From positions 48,092,722 through 48,156,721 of the forward strand of contig OX365952.1 in assembly GCA_947247005.1 (NCBI GenBank): a stretch of DNA of 64,000 nucleotides, in the 5' to 3' direction. Below are positions 22,912-36,871 of this stretch, piece after piece (the first letter of the stretch is position 1; each line of letters starts with the position of its first letter). The notes under the pieces are model-generated. The model was not told the DNA's origin, did no database searches, and was given only the letters and a program-made list of their open reading frames with translations. The stretch comes from Spisula solida. Its lineage: Eukaryota; Mollusca; Bivalvia; Venerida; Mactridae. Made by a program: the position numbers and the translations under genes.

Positions 22912-23325
22912 ACGTATACCCCGTGGAAGCCCAATAGTCAGAAATAGTAAAAATCACAGTCACCTTGACCTTTGACCTACTGACCCCAAAACCAATAGGG
23001 TTCATCTTCTATTGATGACCAACCTCTATTGAAAGTTTGAAGATCCTAGGTCAAAACATTCTTGAGTTATTGAACGGAAACCAATTAAATAGTCAGAAAT
23101 GGTAAAGATCACAATGACCTTGAACTTTGACCTACTGATTTCAAAATCAATAGGGGGTTATCTACTACTCATGAAGATCCTAGGTCAAAGCGTTCTTGAG
23201 TTATTGAACGGAAACCATTTTATACGACCGACAGACCGGCCGACCGACCGACAGGCTGTACAAAGCAATATACCTCTCATCAAAGATGAGGGCATAATAA
23301 AAATAATAATAATAATAATAAAACA
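22912..23325 (+). repeat. Bivalve-type dispersed repeat with GACC run and (AAT)n tail
   Basis: Two tandem sub-units each read ATAGTCAGAAATRGTAAA, TGACCTTTGACCTACTGA, TCAATAGGG and AAGATCCTAGGTCAAA. The second ends in a CCGACAGACCGGCCGACCG run, GTACAAAGCAATATACC, a GGCATAATAA phrase and an (AAT)n tail at about 23,297-23,321. The simple-repeat tail suggests a retroposon. I recall this phrasing from several bivalve genomes but cannot give a family name. Segment B carries one sub-unit with a duplicated tail at the same place. Confidence 0.65.
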
Positions 23326-25942
23326 ACGACTTTATTTATTGTGGATTACATATTTGACAGTAGTATCAACTTTCAATATGGTCGATTATCATCAAAGGAT
23401 GGTAGCTATTTAGAAATAATCATACAATAACCCTACTATATAATCTTAATTGTTCATGTGCTCAAACAGATTTTTGGCAGATACGTTACACAGAACAGAT
23501 ACGCAACGTCATATCTGCAACACAAATATGTGCATTTTAAGCAAATTTCCAAATTTTCATCCTAAGTTGTTCCTCTATCGATAAAATTAACGAGTATAAT
23601 TAGTTGTCTTATTCAAACACATCTTGATAACGGCGAGTTATGCAAATGCATAGTGTGATTCAACAAATTGTTTAAAGCAAATTTTGAGGAAACAACATTT
23701 TTCTTAAAAGTACATCTCGCTAGAAAGAACAATAGTTCAATTAAATTTGAAGTCAGCTGTAATCTTTAGATCTGCCACTATCAAACTAGACAAATCGGTT
23801 TTAAATCTACAAATTAACCCTAATTTAGACTTGTCATTCTTAGACAGACGTATGCCATTCCTGTATAAATCAATATCGTATTCTTGTGAATTGTAAAGGA
23901 AAATAAATTGAAGCTCTGCGAAAAAGGCTAAACGTACATTTAAAATGAGGACATATTAGTCGACCGACTGTTTGCAATGTCTGAACTACATTACACCCGA
24001 AACATTGCAGACACGCGTGTCATTGTTTTCGAATAATTCTTTCGCAACATGATATAGATGATCAATGTATTTCGATTCAGTGGGTTCAGAGACGGTGTTT
24101 CTTTTATTTCATTCTATGGATGTTGGTGTTTTTCCTGTTTCCTTTGTATTTCTTCAGCGGTATGTAAATAGTTTATGTCTACCAGTTGGTGTGACAGATT
24201 ACTGCAATATAGTGCACTTAGCAAAATAAAGATGGAGAAGTGGGTATCAGTAATTGCAGATAACACCACGAGACCAATTGTTAAAACATCTTTAAGGAAA
24301 CACAAACAGCACAAACATGTAGGATTGTGTAAGGATGGCGCTGCATTATGTGAAAGTGTGAATTAATAAAATTAGGCGTATTTGTGGACGGTGATTATGA
24401 TTCTTTTCTGTGTTTTGTTTAGCCCATCGTGCTGTGCTATTTCTGTTAAGTGGTACATTTCTGTTCGATTTGGTATTAATTAAGAACTAAGTAACAAGGG
24501 AGGTTACTGATATTTTCTCATCTATACGTCCTTTTTTCTATCAATCACTGCACCCTATGAAAAGGAAGATAAATGACATGTTTCCTTAGTTACATGTCTT
24601 TTTTCGATCATTACAATACACTATAAAAGGGGCGCAACTAATGTTTCCTCGATTACACACCGAACTGACCTTCTTCAGTTACTATATGCTCAAAACACTT
24701 TGTTAACCATGATATTAGTTTATCTTCAACACAAACATTGTCTTCAATTAACATTGCTAAAAAGATTATTCATTAGGCAAATAAAAACTTACCTTGTCAA
24801 CCAACCCCTTGTGGACAATCGAATAATCCCATATATAGTACAGAATACAACCACTAGCGTATTGGATTCAAAAGAAGAAACCTCATCTGTATTTACAATT
24901 TACAATACCACGTGACAAAATAATATAAATGCTAGCTACAAACGTGTATTCACGTGTAAAACGATCTATAATTTTACGAATTAAATTCTTTTCTTACACA
25001 TACAATGTAGTATAGCCAGTCACTTGTTGTTTTCGTGTTTAGCAAATATTACTCGAATGGACCACGTGGTGATTTGGAAATTATCAATGAACCTTAAGTT
25101 AATTATATTTGATGTTTTGTTAATTGTTTACCAAATTTTATATGACGTTACCATGTTGTATTCTCACTCTTTCACCAAGCCTTTGTTAACCAAAACGTCT
25201 TACTCTCACCTGTCTAAATTACATGTATTTTGCGGTTAAAAACTATTTTGTTTAATGCGGAAATAAAGAGATTGTATTGTATAATTATGATGGTATTGGT
25301 CGATACATCCTTCATAGATAATGTAAGAGGAAAATGAAACATGGTACCACTGATATGATTCCAACAGTCATATATGAGGGAGTAATAAAATATCGCAACG
25401 CTAACACAGTTGAATAATTTTTTGGTTTCATAATTATACAAATGTATATATATATTACTTAGACATCAGTAGCTTTTATAGTACTATTCCTGTAGTCGGC
25501 TTAGCATTTATTTTATAGTGTTAGGTTTACAGTAAATGTACCATGTATACATGTGAGACAATCGCACATGGAGACAGGTTAAAAACAACTACAATGTACT
25601 ATATCAGCCGGAACATTAATATCTTACGGGTGCTGAACTTAAGATAAGTCTAAAACACTTGTTCAATATGTACAAATATGTTACTAGTTGTCAGTACAAT
25701 CAATATTCTAAATGTTTCAGAGTGTTATTGCAAGTAGACCTTACGCATTCCAGTAAAAATTCACAACCATATTATGGAAAATAATTTCTTTCTGGTATAT
25801 GTCTACCAGGTCGAAAACAACATTTATGACATACATATGTGATGTAAAATGAGACATGTGTTACAATTAGAATTTATTTATCTTTCAGACTGTTCCCAGG
25901 GTTTGAAAATATTGTTTGTGTTTATACTGACCATGACGCCTC

Positions 25943-26158
25943 TTTATGTACGTATACTAATGTTGATTTTCTGCGAGGTTTATGTACGTATACTAATGTT
26001 GATGTTCTGCGAGGTTTATGTACGTATACTAATGTTGATTTTCTGCGAGGTTTATGTACGTATACTAATGTTGATGTTCTGTGAGGTTTATGTACGTATA
26101 CTAATGTTGATGTTCTGTGAGGTTTATGTACGTATACTAATGTTGATTTTCTGCGAGG
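25943..26158. repeat. 36 bp tandem array, six copies (segment A)
   Basis: Six consecutive 36 bp units (TTTATGTACGTATACTAATG TTGATKTTCTGYGAGG). The same site has two units in B (35,347-35,418) and about one diverged unit in C (44,100-44,131). As 36 is a multiple of three it keeps frames open on both strands, giving apparent 12-residue repeats that I do not regard as protein. Confidence 0.95.
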
Positions 26159-26665
26159 TTTATGCTTTTGGATCCTTACAGTGTTAATAAAGCCTATATG
26201 TAGCACAAACATGCATTCAAGCTATTGATTCGTGCGAGAGATACTGTTACAAATAATACTTTATTCAGCAACATGCTAGGACTGAAATAAATAAGCGTTA
26301 ATTTACGCATGTGTGATAGGAAGCTTTGTATAGTTTTGCTTGGGATGTAATACATTTACAAGAGACATAAGCACTATTTGGTTGGAGAAATATAGCGCTT
26401 TAGTGTGATTCTACATGAATATTTCAGATTTGATAAATCAGGGTGACAATGTAAGTTTGATCATCTGCTTATACTTTAAATGTTGTTTGTGTACCTAGAG
26501 GGTTTGACGTCGTCGATACATATGGGGCACTGGTTAAGATTCCTTGCTGAATAGGACGTAGATGTGATTTAGTATAATTAGTATTGACATATCACGTCGT
26601 ATATCACGCAACGTTTGGACAATGCCGAAATAAGAAATAAATATATTTTCGCGAAATATTACAGT

Positions 26666-26727
26666 TCTTGACTGAAACCAACTCAACTGCCTATGCTAGC
26701 AGTTGAGTCGGTTTCCGGCTAAAACTG
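26666..26727. repeat. Stem-loop, retained in segments A and B
   Basis: AAACCAACTCAACTGC pairs with GCAGTTGAGTCGGTTT around a CTATGCTA loop, with an outer ACAGTT/AACTGT pair. B has it at 35,881-35,945 with two changes in the left arm that weaken rather than compensate the pairing, which argues against selection on the RNA fold. Confidence 0.6.
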
Positions 26728-27477
26728 TGACTTTTGCATTGAAATATTAAGTGCCATGGTTAGTAATAATTCCCTGTTTGAGAGACGAGGAAATCTCGTT
26801 ACATATCGGTCAAAGATATAAAATACTTACGGTTGTTTTTTAACTTTGAGTTGATAGATTTCTTCTTGCCACGCAAGCCGAATAATACGTCATATACCAC
26901 GTGGTACAATCACGTGGTACAATCCCATGACTGGCTTCTCACGACAGCTGCATTAATTTGTACACTCAAACCTGTGTAAAATACAAAGTGCTTCTAAAGA
27001 TAACCTGCGTAGAATGACCACAACTTTCATCGCGCATCAGATAATGTTCGATGTTATTCAGCCTGTTTAAACGGACCGTCAATACAGACGACATTTCTGT
27101 TGCTGTCCCTAAAAATGGTCTTCGCAGACAGGTAATGGTGAATAGAAAACATCACTTAATCAATACCTAAAAATGAAATATACTTCTGTCACAGTTGACC
27201 ATTGTCACATTGATTTACCTCGTGCAAATTGTAAAACAACACACAGACAGCCAATCAATAGCAATTAATAAGTTAATCAGCTGATAATGGCTCACCTTCC
27301 TTGTTCCTTCCTTACTGTCACTCTAAGTTAGTTGTCTTGTAATGGATTGAAACAACTAGATAATTAGTACATGCACGCATGGAGTACAATATAAAGGATG
27401 GTTCTGTACAAACAATGAGTTTGATATAACATAGTATTACTAGTAATGACAGTAGCAAAAATCACTCTTGGGTTTAA

Positions 27478-27936
27478 AGGTGCTGCCTCACGTATTGGTG
27501 TATGGCAAAAATTGCGTAAATTTGGTATAGTTGCCTGTATATCTCATAAACAACCACGTTGACATCTAACATAATATTTTGTAGTTATTTAGTATTTTTA
27601 CATACTAAATTATATAGATTTAACACTACTATCACTTAAATTGCCTGTAACTTGTTCGCATTCGATGAAAACGCATTGCAAAACAAACCGAATACCTAAC
27701 TGGTGTTAACGCTGTAGTTCGTTGAAGTTACAGTTCAATCACCTGTGAATTACATAATTGCGCAATTTTTAAAAGGACCAATACAGAGTGCGCGATATCA
27801 ATAGTGGTTTAAATTGCCTACTTGCTCCAAATCATCCATACAGCACCCGTCATTGGCTTTCTGTTACATACATACTTGGTTTGGTTGAAAAATTACGCCA
27901 TACACACATTTTAGCCGGATATGTGAGGCTGCACCT
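27478..27936. mobile_element. TTAA-flanked MITE (complete)
   Basis: The left end AGGTGCTGCCTCACGTATTG and right end (reverse complement) AGGTGCAGCCTCACATATCC form an imperfect inverted repeat that extends to a second shared phrase, GTGTATGGC. TTAA lies on both sides (27,474-27,477 and 27,937-27,940). It is 459 bp with no transposase. TTAA target choice is typical of piggyBac and a few other superfamilies. The ends do not start with the usual piggyBac CCC, so the assignment is open. Confidence 0.8.
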
Positions 27937-30900
27937 TTAACATGGTATCAAAATATAACATTCGATACACACAAACTTAACTTATATCCTTGGTTAAATG
28001 GTGCTAATACTTTATCTTCACACGAAAACCGTTAGTATTCCCATTTCATCATTTATTGCTGGGCAAGTCTCAATGCTCTAAAACGAATGAGAGGGAGACA
28101 TTTAAAATATTTACGAAGCAGTTTAAGAACTATATTACATTGTATCATTTGCATTCAAACTAATCAAATACCACAGTGAAATGAAGTATACATAGTCATA
28201 GTATAAATAAAATGATGAGTCTGTACTTATATGATTATTTAATGCTGACTAAGTTTCCATTACTTACAAGGTCGTCTTCTGTCACCCAATACAGTTCAAC
28301 ACCCTTCTGCATTTAATCCTTTAAAGTCGTTTATGAAAGAAGACAGGCTAGAATTAAATCTTAAATAATAAGAAAATGAGGCTATTTTATAAGAAATCTG
28401 ACAAATGTCTGATCATAGAACGAAGCGGTACAAGTGATCTACCATGGGATTATGCTGTCTTTTTTTAGTGAAGTTATTAGTATCTGCGCATAAAATGTAC
28501 AAAAGTACACAGCGAAGGGATATAATATATAAATATTTTATGTATGCAAGTTATTATAAATGAAAATAAGAGCATTCGTATTTGGCTGCAGCAAACTGAA
28601 GGTATACCAGACAGCAACACAGTCAAAGCGCCATCCAACACAGAAAGCAAGACAATACCATATACTCACATTTAGAATAATGACGATTTGTCAGTGACCT
28701 GATAATTGTCTTCACGTGTCTTTGCTCTTTGACAAATCTAGTGCAAAAAACTGTCGTTTAGCTAACAAATGTAGGTTTCTTTTATTACGAATTAATCTTG
28801 GTTATATACGTTAAATCCGTATGATGAGTTGCTTTTGTTCCAGAGATACCTCGCAAGTACAGAATTCATTGACCCGTATTTTGTTATTGAGCTTCAAGTC
28901 AAATAGCAAAATATATGCTATGTAGTGACTTTTCCCAGGGTTTGAAAACGGTTGGCATCACAGGTTGTTCTAAAACAAACGAGATGCGTAAATAGCCGGC
29001 GTACAGTTTAGATCCGTCGCTATAAAACACGCACTGAATTATTACTTAATAACTCTAGAAATAAATGACATTTCATTGTTTCAAGCCGATTTACTTCTTA
29101 GAATTGTGCTAACGACCGTTGAGTCAATCATGAATTTTAATGACGTACAGAATAAGCGGTAGACTGTCAACAACTTAATTGCAAAGTCCAACATTGAATT
29201 AAAAGCGGTGAAGTCACTAATAATATGTATTAATGCTATGAACATAGAGAGCTTAACATTGAAAAACCAGAACAAACGCAAAATTCGTGAAAACAGCTGT
29301 CAAAGCGCAATTGTGTAGACGAAAATTGTAAATTATTGATAAACTTACGTTTTCTTACAAGGACAAGGTTGGTATATACTCAAAAGAAAGATTTGCTTCA
29401 GGTACTGGCAAGTTTGATGTATTATTTTCGACTAAGTATGGTCACAAAATAGAAAAATACCCTGGCACAAGCTGCAGTGTTGTAATGTGTCCTTTTTTTA
29501 TACACTGAAACATATTCTTGTTTAAAATTTTTAGAATGGTTTTGAATAGACATGACTTTTTTTTGTGGTTCAAATTTGATTTTATAACAATGCTGAAATT
29601 TCTCAAACAAAAAAATGCGATTTTATCATGTCACAAAATTCTATGTGAACTACGTTACAGTTTTTATGCGAATGCAATATTGCCCATACATGTACATACG
29701 ACAAAACTTATATTCCGAGAAATCATAGAATACAATGTATAATGACAATATATGCGCCTTTTTTACAAAGATACGGTTAAAACTAAAGAATATTAAATAA
29801 AGTCAGAATTTCCATAATTTACGTTTAAATGTTAACTACGTTACCATATATTCCACTAGTATAAAGTAAAAGCAGGAACATTTTAGTGTGAATATGATGA
29901 TACTAATGTAGTATACATAATGAAGTAATGAAAGCTTGGTCATGTCAAAATTGTGACACTATACACAACGATTCATGAAATACGTTATAGTGAATTACGT
30001 GGCAGAAAATATATAGAAAACGTTAAAATTGTTCATACATATGACTTATTTCTCAATCGAAATTGTATCAGTGCTCCCGTACTGTACGATTGGAGCATTG
30101 TAAAGCAGAAATGGCGAGTCGTTGGTATTGTTAACAACACTGAATGGATTTAAATAAAGGTATTATTTAATATAGTAATACATCTCAGTAATACTACTTT
30201 GGACATTGTTACAACTATATGTTTTATAAAATTATGTAAGGTAAATGCTCTGTATTTCCCAACCGAATTTCCACAAAAAACGAATACATTATTCAGCACA
30301 AAATCCATATACATATGGTAACGTAGTTCACTAAATGGTAAACCTATACATTAATAAGGTGTACATAACGAAAATTATATATATTGTTAGTAACAATGTT
30401 ACTGCATAGATTGCCTTGTGCCAATTTAATGTGAACTCCGTTACCATAACAAAAGGTGTTATATCTTTACTGTCAACACTTAAAAGCTTTATGTTTTCAA
30501 CATTGTTTGGTAATATGATTTAGCATTGTTGTTTGTTTATGTCCAAACAGGTTTTTATCCTGTACATGTATACAGGTGTATTTGTTTATCGTGGAGATTT
30601 AAATCCTATAACAGATGGATTGTTACATAGTACACATTCCAAAATATATCTTCTATTTATGTTATCTGGGCTTTTTAATTTACTATCTATTGGTTAAAGT
30701 TCTGTTTTGATAAGTAAATAATCAATCGCAACTTTTCCTCTATCAAACATATTTTTATAAGAATTATATTTTGTGACTTACGTTGCCAACCAGTGATTGT
30801 AGACTTCATAAGAGTGTGTGGATTGTCCATTTGAACTTACTATCAACAAGACAGAACTTGCATAAGCAGTTAATACGTCAGTATTTTAAAGGCACTTGAA

Positions 30901-32299
30901 CCGATGTAGGACTCTCTATTCAGTTAAACTATTACAAGGAACATACATCATTTTATGAACACAAAACAATTGTACAATTTGTTTAATATCACGTAGTTCG
31001 CAGGTGAAAATTAGTGAGTACTTATTTCGTAAGAATAAAGTAATGATCATAGATGTTTAGCAATTTATTGAACTCGACGATGCAATTCAAATTACATATT
31101 TCAATATCTGCCACCGAAAACATAGTATTATGATTGATAACTGGCCTTGGGTGATAATATAATAATATCATATGCTCCTTTGGAGAAGGTGGCGCGATGT
31201 TGTTTGATTTACGTTGTTGCTTAACTATAAAGGTCTAAGTGAACAAAAAATACAGGCCTAATTAAAATCGTTTTCATCCATAACGAAATATGTATTTAAA
31301 AAGCTGGTATGCTTATTGAATTCAGTATCAACAGTAAGTTTCAAATGATTAATTATATTTGTGGTAATTATACCGGGTAGCACAGTTACAAAACACTGTA
31401 CGGTATAAACTATAAACGGTATTGAATAACAAACACGTTGTCAATCAGTTGTCATATCATGACATCTATATATAACTTCATTATGTATGGTTGAATATGA
31501 TTATTGAAAATGTTTGTCAGAATTTCTAACAAGGTCAGTTCATTAGTTCACGTATTACCATATTGGTCGTTATGGCATGACCTTGTCATAAATCAGAGAG
31601 CATGTAAACACGACATGTCTTTGTTTTATGACATTTTATTCAATAATTATATGTAATATCGTTTATTCTACTGATAGGGGAATAATACCGAAAATAAATA
31701 AATCGGTACTTGCTTTTAACGCTTGATATTACGCATCAGCATATGTACTGTCCGATTCAAAACGGATGTTGGTATTTTGAAAACATTTTGAGCGTCAATA
31801 ATAAAATATGGATCCCGGATTATTTCAAATACGCTTGTCGGCGATACAATGTCATGGGCAACTTCACGGGTTTGTTATGTGTAATAGTGTACAATATCCT
31901 AAGTAAAGTTATTTTTATATGATTTAAAATGGGTGTACCTTAATATATATCAGCGATTAGTTGGTAAATATTTTGTCCTGATCATTGGATGAGACTTTGG
32001 CGGAGATTTGGCAACAGACACGCTACGCTGTTCATATGTCAAAATTTGTCATCATTATAATGGTAGTTTTGACTAATTGTAATTGAATAAAGTAAGTGGA
32101 CAGTGCTTGCAAAGACGTTTACAGAAAAAGTAGGATAGTTCTAAGAAACGAAGATTTGAACAGTGAACTCACACTTTTTGGAAATTTTGAAAAAGATACG
32201 TAACGTGTGTTTTGTGAAATTATTCAATAAGCACATGAAGCTGTTGTGCAAGTAAATTATTTTTTTATAATAACAAGAGAAGTTTGTAAAACACGTCTG

Positions 32300-32760
32300 C
32301 CCCCGTGGCAGCCCAATAGTCAGAAATGGCAAAAATCACAGTCACCTTGACCTTTGACCCACAAACCCCAAAATCAATAGTGGTCATATACTACTGATGT
32401 CCAACCTCCATGCAAAGTGTGAAGATCCTAGATCAAAGCGTTCTTGAGCTATTGAACGGAAACCATTTTATACGACCGACAGACCGACCGACCGACCGAC
32501 CAACCAACCAACAGACATGTGCAAAGCAATATACCTCCTCATCAAAGATCCTTAATATCTGTAAATGAATGTTATTATATGTTAATTAAGAAATAAATAT
32601 TGTCTAAACTAAAGATGGGGGGCATAATAAAAATAATAATAATAATATATATATAACAGACCGACCGACAGACAGACTGTACAAAGCAATATACCCCCTC
32701 ATCAAAGATGGGGCATAATAAAAATAATAATAAAAAAACAACGACTTTATTTCCTGTGGA
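32300..32760 (+). repeat. GACC-run / (AAT)n dispersed repeat in segment B
   Basis: Partner of 22,912-23,325. Here there is one 5' sub-unit but the tail is doubled: two CCGACCGACAGACC-type runs, each followed by GCAAAGCAATATACC, ATCAAAGAT, GGCATAATAA and (AAT)n. This fits slippage, or insertion of a second copy into the tail of the first. Confidence 0.65.
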
Positions 32761-35346
32761 TTACATATTTGTCAGTAGTATCAACTTTCAATATCATGGT
32801 CGAATAGCATCAATGGATGGTAGCTTTTTAGAAATAATCATACCATAACCCTACTATATAATCTTAATTTTTCATGTGCTCAAACAGGTGTTTGGCAATT
32901 ACGTTACACAGAACAGGTACGTAGCGTCATATTTGTATATCTGCAAAAATATGTGTATTTGAAGTAAATTTCTAAATTTTCATCCAAAGTTGTTCCTCTA
33001 TCGATATAATTAACGTGTATAATTAGTTGTCTTATTCAAACACGTCTTGATAACTGTGAGTAATGCATATGCATAGTGTGATTCAAACAATTGTTTAAAG
33101 CAAAATTTGAGGAAACAACATTTTTCTTAAAAGTACATCTCGCTAGAAAGAACAATAATTCAATTAAATTTGAAGTCAGCTGTAATCTTTAGATCTGTCA
33201 CTATCAAACTAGACAAATCGGTTTTAAATCTACAAATTAACCCTAATTTAGACTTGTCATTCTTAGACAGACGTATGCCATTCCTGTATAAATCAATATC
33301 GTGTTCTTGTGTATTGTAAAGGAAAATAAATTGAAGCTCTGCGAAAAAGGCTAAACGTACATTTAAAATGAGGACATATTAGTCGACCGACTGTTTGCAC
33401 TGTCTGAACTACATTACACCCGAAACATTGCAGACACGCGTGTCATTGTTTTCGAATAATTCTTTCGCAACATGATATAGATGATCAATGTATTTCGATT
33501 CAGTGGGTTCAGAGACGGTGTTTCTTTTATTTCATTCTATGGACGTTGGTGTTTTTCCTGTTTCCTTTCTTCAGCGTTATGTAAACAGTTTATGTTTTCT
33601 AGTTGGTATGACAGATTACTGCAATATAGTGCACTTAGCAAAATAAAGATGGAGAAGTGGGTATCAGTAATTGCAGATAACACCACGAGACCAATTGTTA
33701 AAACATCTTTAAGGAAACACAAACAACACAAACATGTAGGATTGTGTAAGGATGGCGCTGTATTATGTGAAAGTGTGAATTAATGGCATTAGGCGTATTT
33801 GTGGTCGGTGATTGTGATCTTTTTCTACGTTTTGTTTTGCCCATCGTGCTCTGCTATTTCTGTTAAGTGGTACATTCCTGTTCGATTTGGTAAGAACTAA
33901 GAAACAAGGGAGGTTACAAATATTTCTTTTTTCTATCAATCACTGCACCCTATGAAAAGGAAGATAACCGAAGTTTCTTTATTTACATGTCCTTTTTCTA
34001 TCATTACAATACACTATAAAAGGGGCGTAACTAATGTTTCCTCGAATACACACCGAACTGACCTTCTTCAGTTACTATATGTTCAAAACAATTTGTTAAC
34101 CACGATATTAGTTTATCTTCAACATAAATATTGTCTTCAATTAAAATTGCTAAAAAGATTATTCAAAAGGCAAATAAAAACAACTTACCTTGTCAACCAT
34201 CACCATGTGGACAATCGAATAATCCCATATATAGTACATAATACAACAAACTAGCGTTTTTGATTCAACAGAAGAAACCTCGTCTATATTTACAATTTAC
34301 AATACCACGTGACCAAATAATATAAATGCTAGCTACATACGTGTATTTACGTGTAAAACGATCTATAATTTTACGAATGATATTCTTTTCTTACACATAC
34401 ACTGTAGTATAGCCAGTCACTTGTTGTATTCATGTTTAGCAAATATTACTCGAATGTACCTCGTGGTGATTTGGAAATTATCAATATACCTCAAGTTAAT
34501 TATATTTGATGTCTTGTTAATTGTTTACCAATGTTATATGAGGTTACCATCATGTTGTATGCTCACTCTTTCACCAAGCCTTTGTTAACCAAAACGTTGT
34601 CTTACTCTCACCTGTCTAAATTACATGTATTTTGTGGTTAAAAACTATTTGGTTTAGTGCCGAAATAAATGTATTCTATTGTATAATTATAATAGTATTG
34701 GTTGATACATCCTTCATAGATAATGTAAGAGGAAAATGAAGCATGGTACCACTGATATGATTCCAACGGTCATATATGAGGGAGTAATAAAATATCGCAA
34801 CGCTAACACAGTTGAAGAATGTTTTGTTTTCATAATTATACAAATGTATATATATATTACTTAGACATTAGTAGCTTTTATAGTACAATTCATGTGGTCG
34901 GCTTAGCATTTATTTTATAGTGTTAAGTTTACAGTAAATGAACCATGTATACATGTGAGACAACCGCAAATAGAGACAGGTTGAAAACAACTACAATGTG
35001 CTATATCAGTCGGATCATTAATATCTTACGGGTGCAGTACTTAAGATAAGTCTAAAACACTTGTTCAATATGTACACATATGTTACTAGTAGTCAGTACA
35101 ATCAATATTCTAAATGTTTCAGAGTGTTATTGCAAGTAGACCTTACGCATTCCAGTAAAAAATCCACAGCCATATTATAGAAAAATAATTTCTTTCTGGT
35201 ATATGTCTACCAGGTCGAAAACAACATTTATGACATACATATATGATGTAAAATGAGACATGTGGTACAATTAGAATTTATTGTTCTTTCAGACTGTTCC
35301 CAGGGTTTGAAAATATTGTTTGTGTTTATACTGACCACGAGGCCTC

Positions 35347-35418
35347 TTTATGTACGTATACTAATGTTGATGTGCTGCGAGGTTTATGTACGTATACTAA
35401 TGTTGATGTTCTGCGAGG
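35347..35418. repeat. 36 bp tandem array, two copies (segment B)
   Basis: Two units, 35,347-35,382 and 35,383-35,418, orthologous in position to the six-copy array of segment A and followed by the same TTTGGATCC landmark. Confidence 0.95.
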
Positions 35419-36685
35419 TTTATGATTTTGGATCCTAACAGTGTTAATAAAGCCTATAAGTAGCACACACATGCATTCAAGCTATTGATTCGTGCGAGAG
35501 ATACTGTTACAAATAATACTTCATTCAGCAACATGCTAGGACTGAAATAAATAAGTGTTAATTTACGCATTGGTGATAGAAACTTTGTATAGTTTTGCAT
35601 TGGATGTAACACATTTACAAGAGACATAGGCACTATTTGGTTGGAGAAATATCGCGCTTCAGTGTGATTCTACATGAATATTTCAGATTTTATAAATCAG
35701 GGTGATAATGTAAGTTTAATCATCTGCTTATACTTCGATACATATGGGGCACTGGTTAAGATTCCTTGCTAAATAGGACGTAAATGTGCTTTAGTATAAT
35801 TAGTATAGACAAATCACGTCGTATATGACGCAATGTTTGGATATTACCGAAATAAGAAATCAATATATTTCCACGAAATATTACAGTTCTTGACTAAAAC
35901 CAACGCAACTGCCTATGCTAGCAGTTGAGTCGGTTTCCGGCTAAAACTGTGACTTCATGCATTGAAATATTAAGTGCCATGGTTAGTAATAATTCCCTGT
36001 TTGAGAGACGAGGAAATCTCGTTCGAACGGTCAAAGATATAAAATACTTACGGTTGTTTTTTCACTTTGAGTTGATAGATTTCTTCTTGCCACGCAAGCC
36101 GAATAATACGTCATATACCACGTGGTACAATCGCGTGCTACAATCCCATGACTGGCTTCTCACGACAGCTGCATTAGTTTGTACAGTCAAACCTGTGTAA
36201 AATACAAAGTGCTTCTAAAGATAACCTGCATAGAATGACCACAACTTTCATCGCACGTCAGATAATGTTCGATGTTATTCAGCCTGTTTAAACGTCAATA
36301 CAGACGACATTTCTGTTGCTGTCCCGAAACATGGCCTTCACAGACAGGTAATGGTGAATAGAAAACATCACTTAATCAATACCTTACAATGAAATATACT
36401 TCTGTCACAGTTGACCATTGACACATTGATTTACCTCGTTAACTGTATGACAACACACAGACAGCCAAGCAATAGCAATTAATAAGTTACTCAGCTGATA
36501 ATGGCTCACCTTCCTTGTACCTTCCTTACTGTCACTCTCAGTTAGTTGTCTTGTAATGGATTGAAACAACTAGATAAGTAATACATGCACGCATGGAGTA
36601 CAATATAAAGGATGGTTCTGTACAAACAATGAGTTTGATATAACATGCTAGTAATGACAGTGGCAAAACTCACTCTTGGGTTTAA

Positions 36686-36871
36686 AGGTGCTGCCTCACG
36701 TATTGGTGTATGGCAAATATTGCGTAAATTTGGTATAGTTTCCTGTAAATCCCATTAACAACCACGTTGACATCTAACATAACATTTTGTAGTTATTTAG
36801 TATTTTTACGTACTAAATTAGGTAGAATTAACACTACTATCACTTAAATTGCCTGTAACTTGTTTGCATTC
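36686..36871. mobile_element. TTAA MITE, right half deleted (segment B)
   Basis: The left end AGGTGCTGCCTCACGTATTG is intact, but sequence equivalent to A 27,668-28,013 is missing and the flank CTTCACACGATAACC follows directly. The MITE was therefore present before A and B separated, and B lost the right end later. Confidence 0.75.

Larger units (their letters stand above)
17271..28940 (+). repeat. Segment A (paralogue of B and C)
   Basis: It aligns with segment B (28,948-38,425) from the shared start CGGTTGGCATCACAGGTTG through about 28,230. Differences are a 2.3 kb insertion at 18,908-21,209, six instead of two copies of a 36 bp repeat, and about 350 bp at 27,668-28,013 that B lacks. From about 28,250 to 28,930 A is nearly identical to C (44,790-45,957) and clearly less like B. 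It ends exactly where C similarity stops (TATGCTATGTAGTGACTTT), and B begins a few bases later. No conserved protein-coding frame is found along it. Confidence 0.9.

Noticed and set aside
25922..26212. Open frames on both strands with 12-residue repeats
   Set aside because: Both are products of the 36 bp tandem array, and the array length differs among paralogues.
26666..26727. microRNA-like or structural RNA hairpin
   Set aside because: Differences between A and B weaken pairing rather than compensate, and no flanking features support a non-coding RNA gene.
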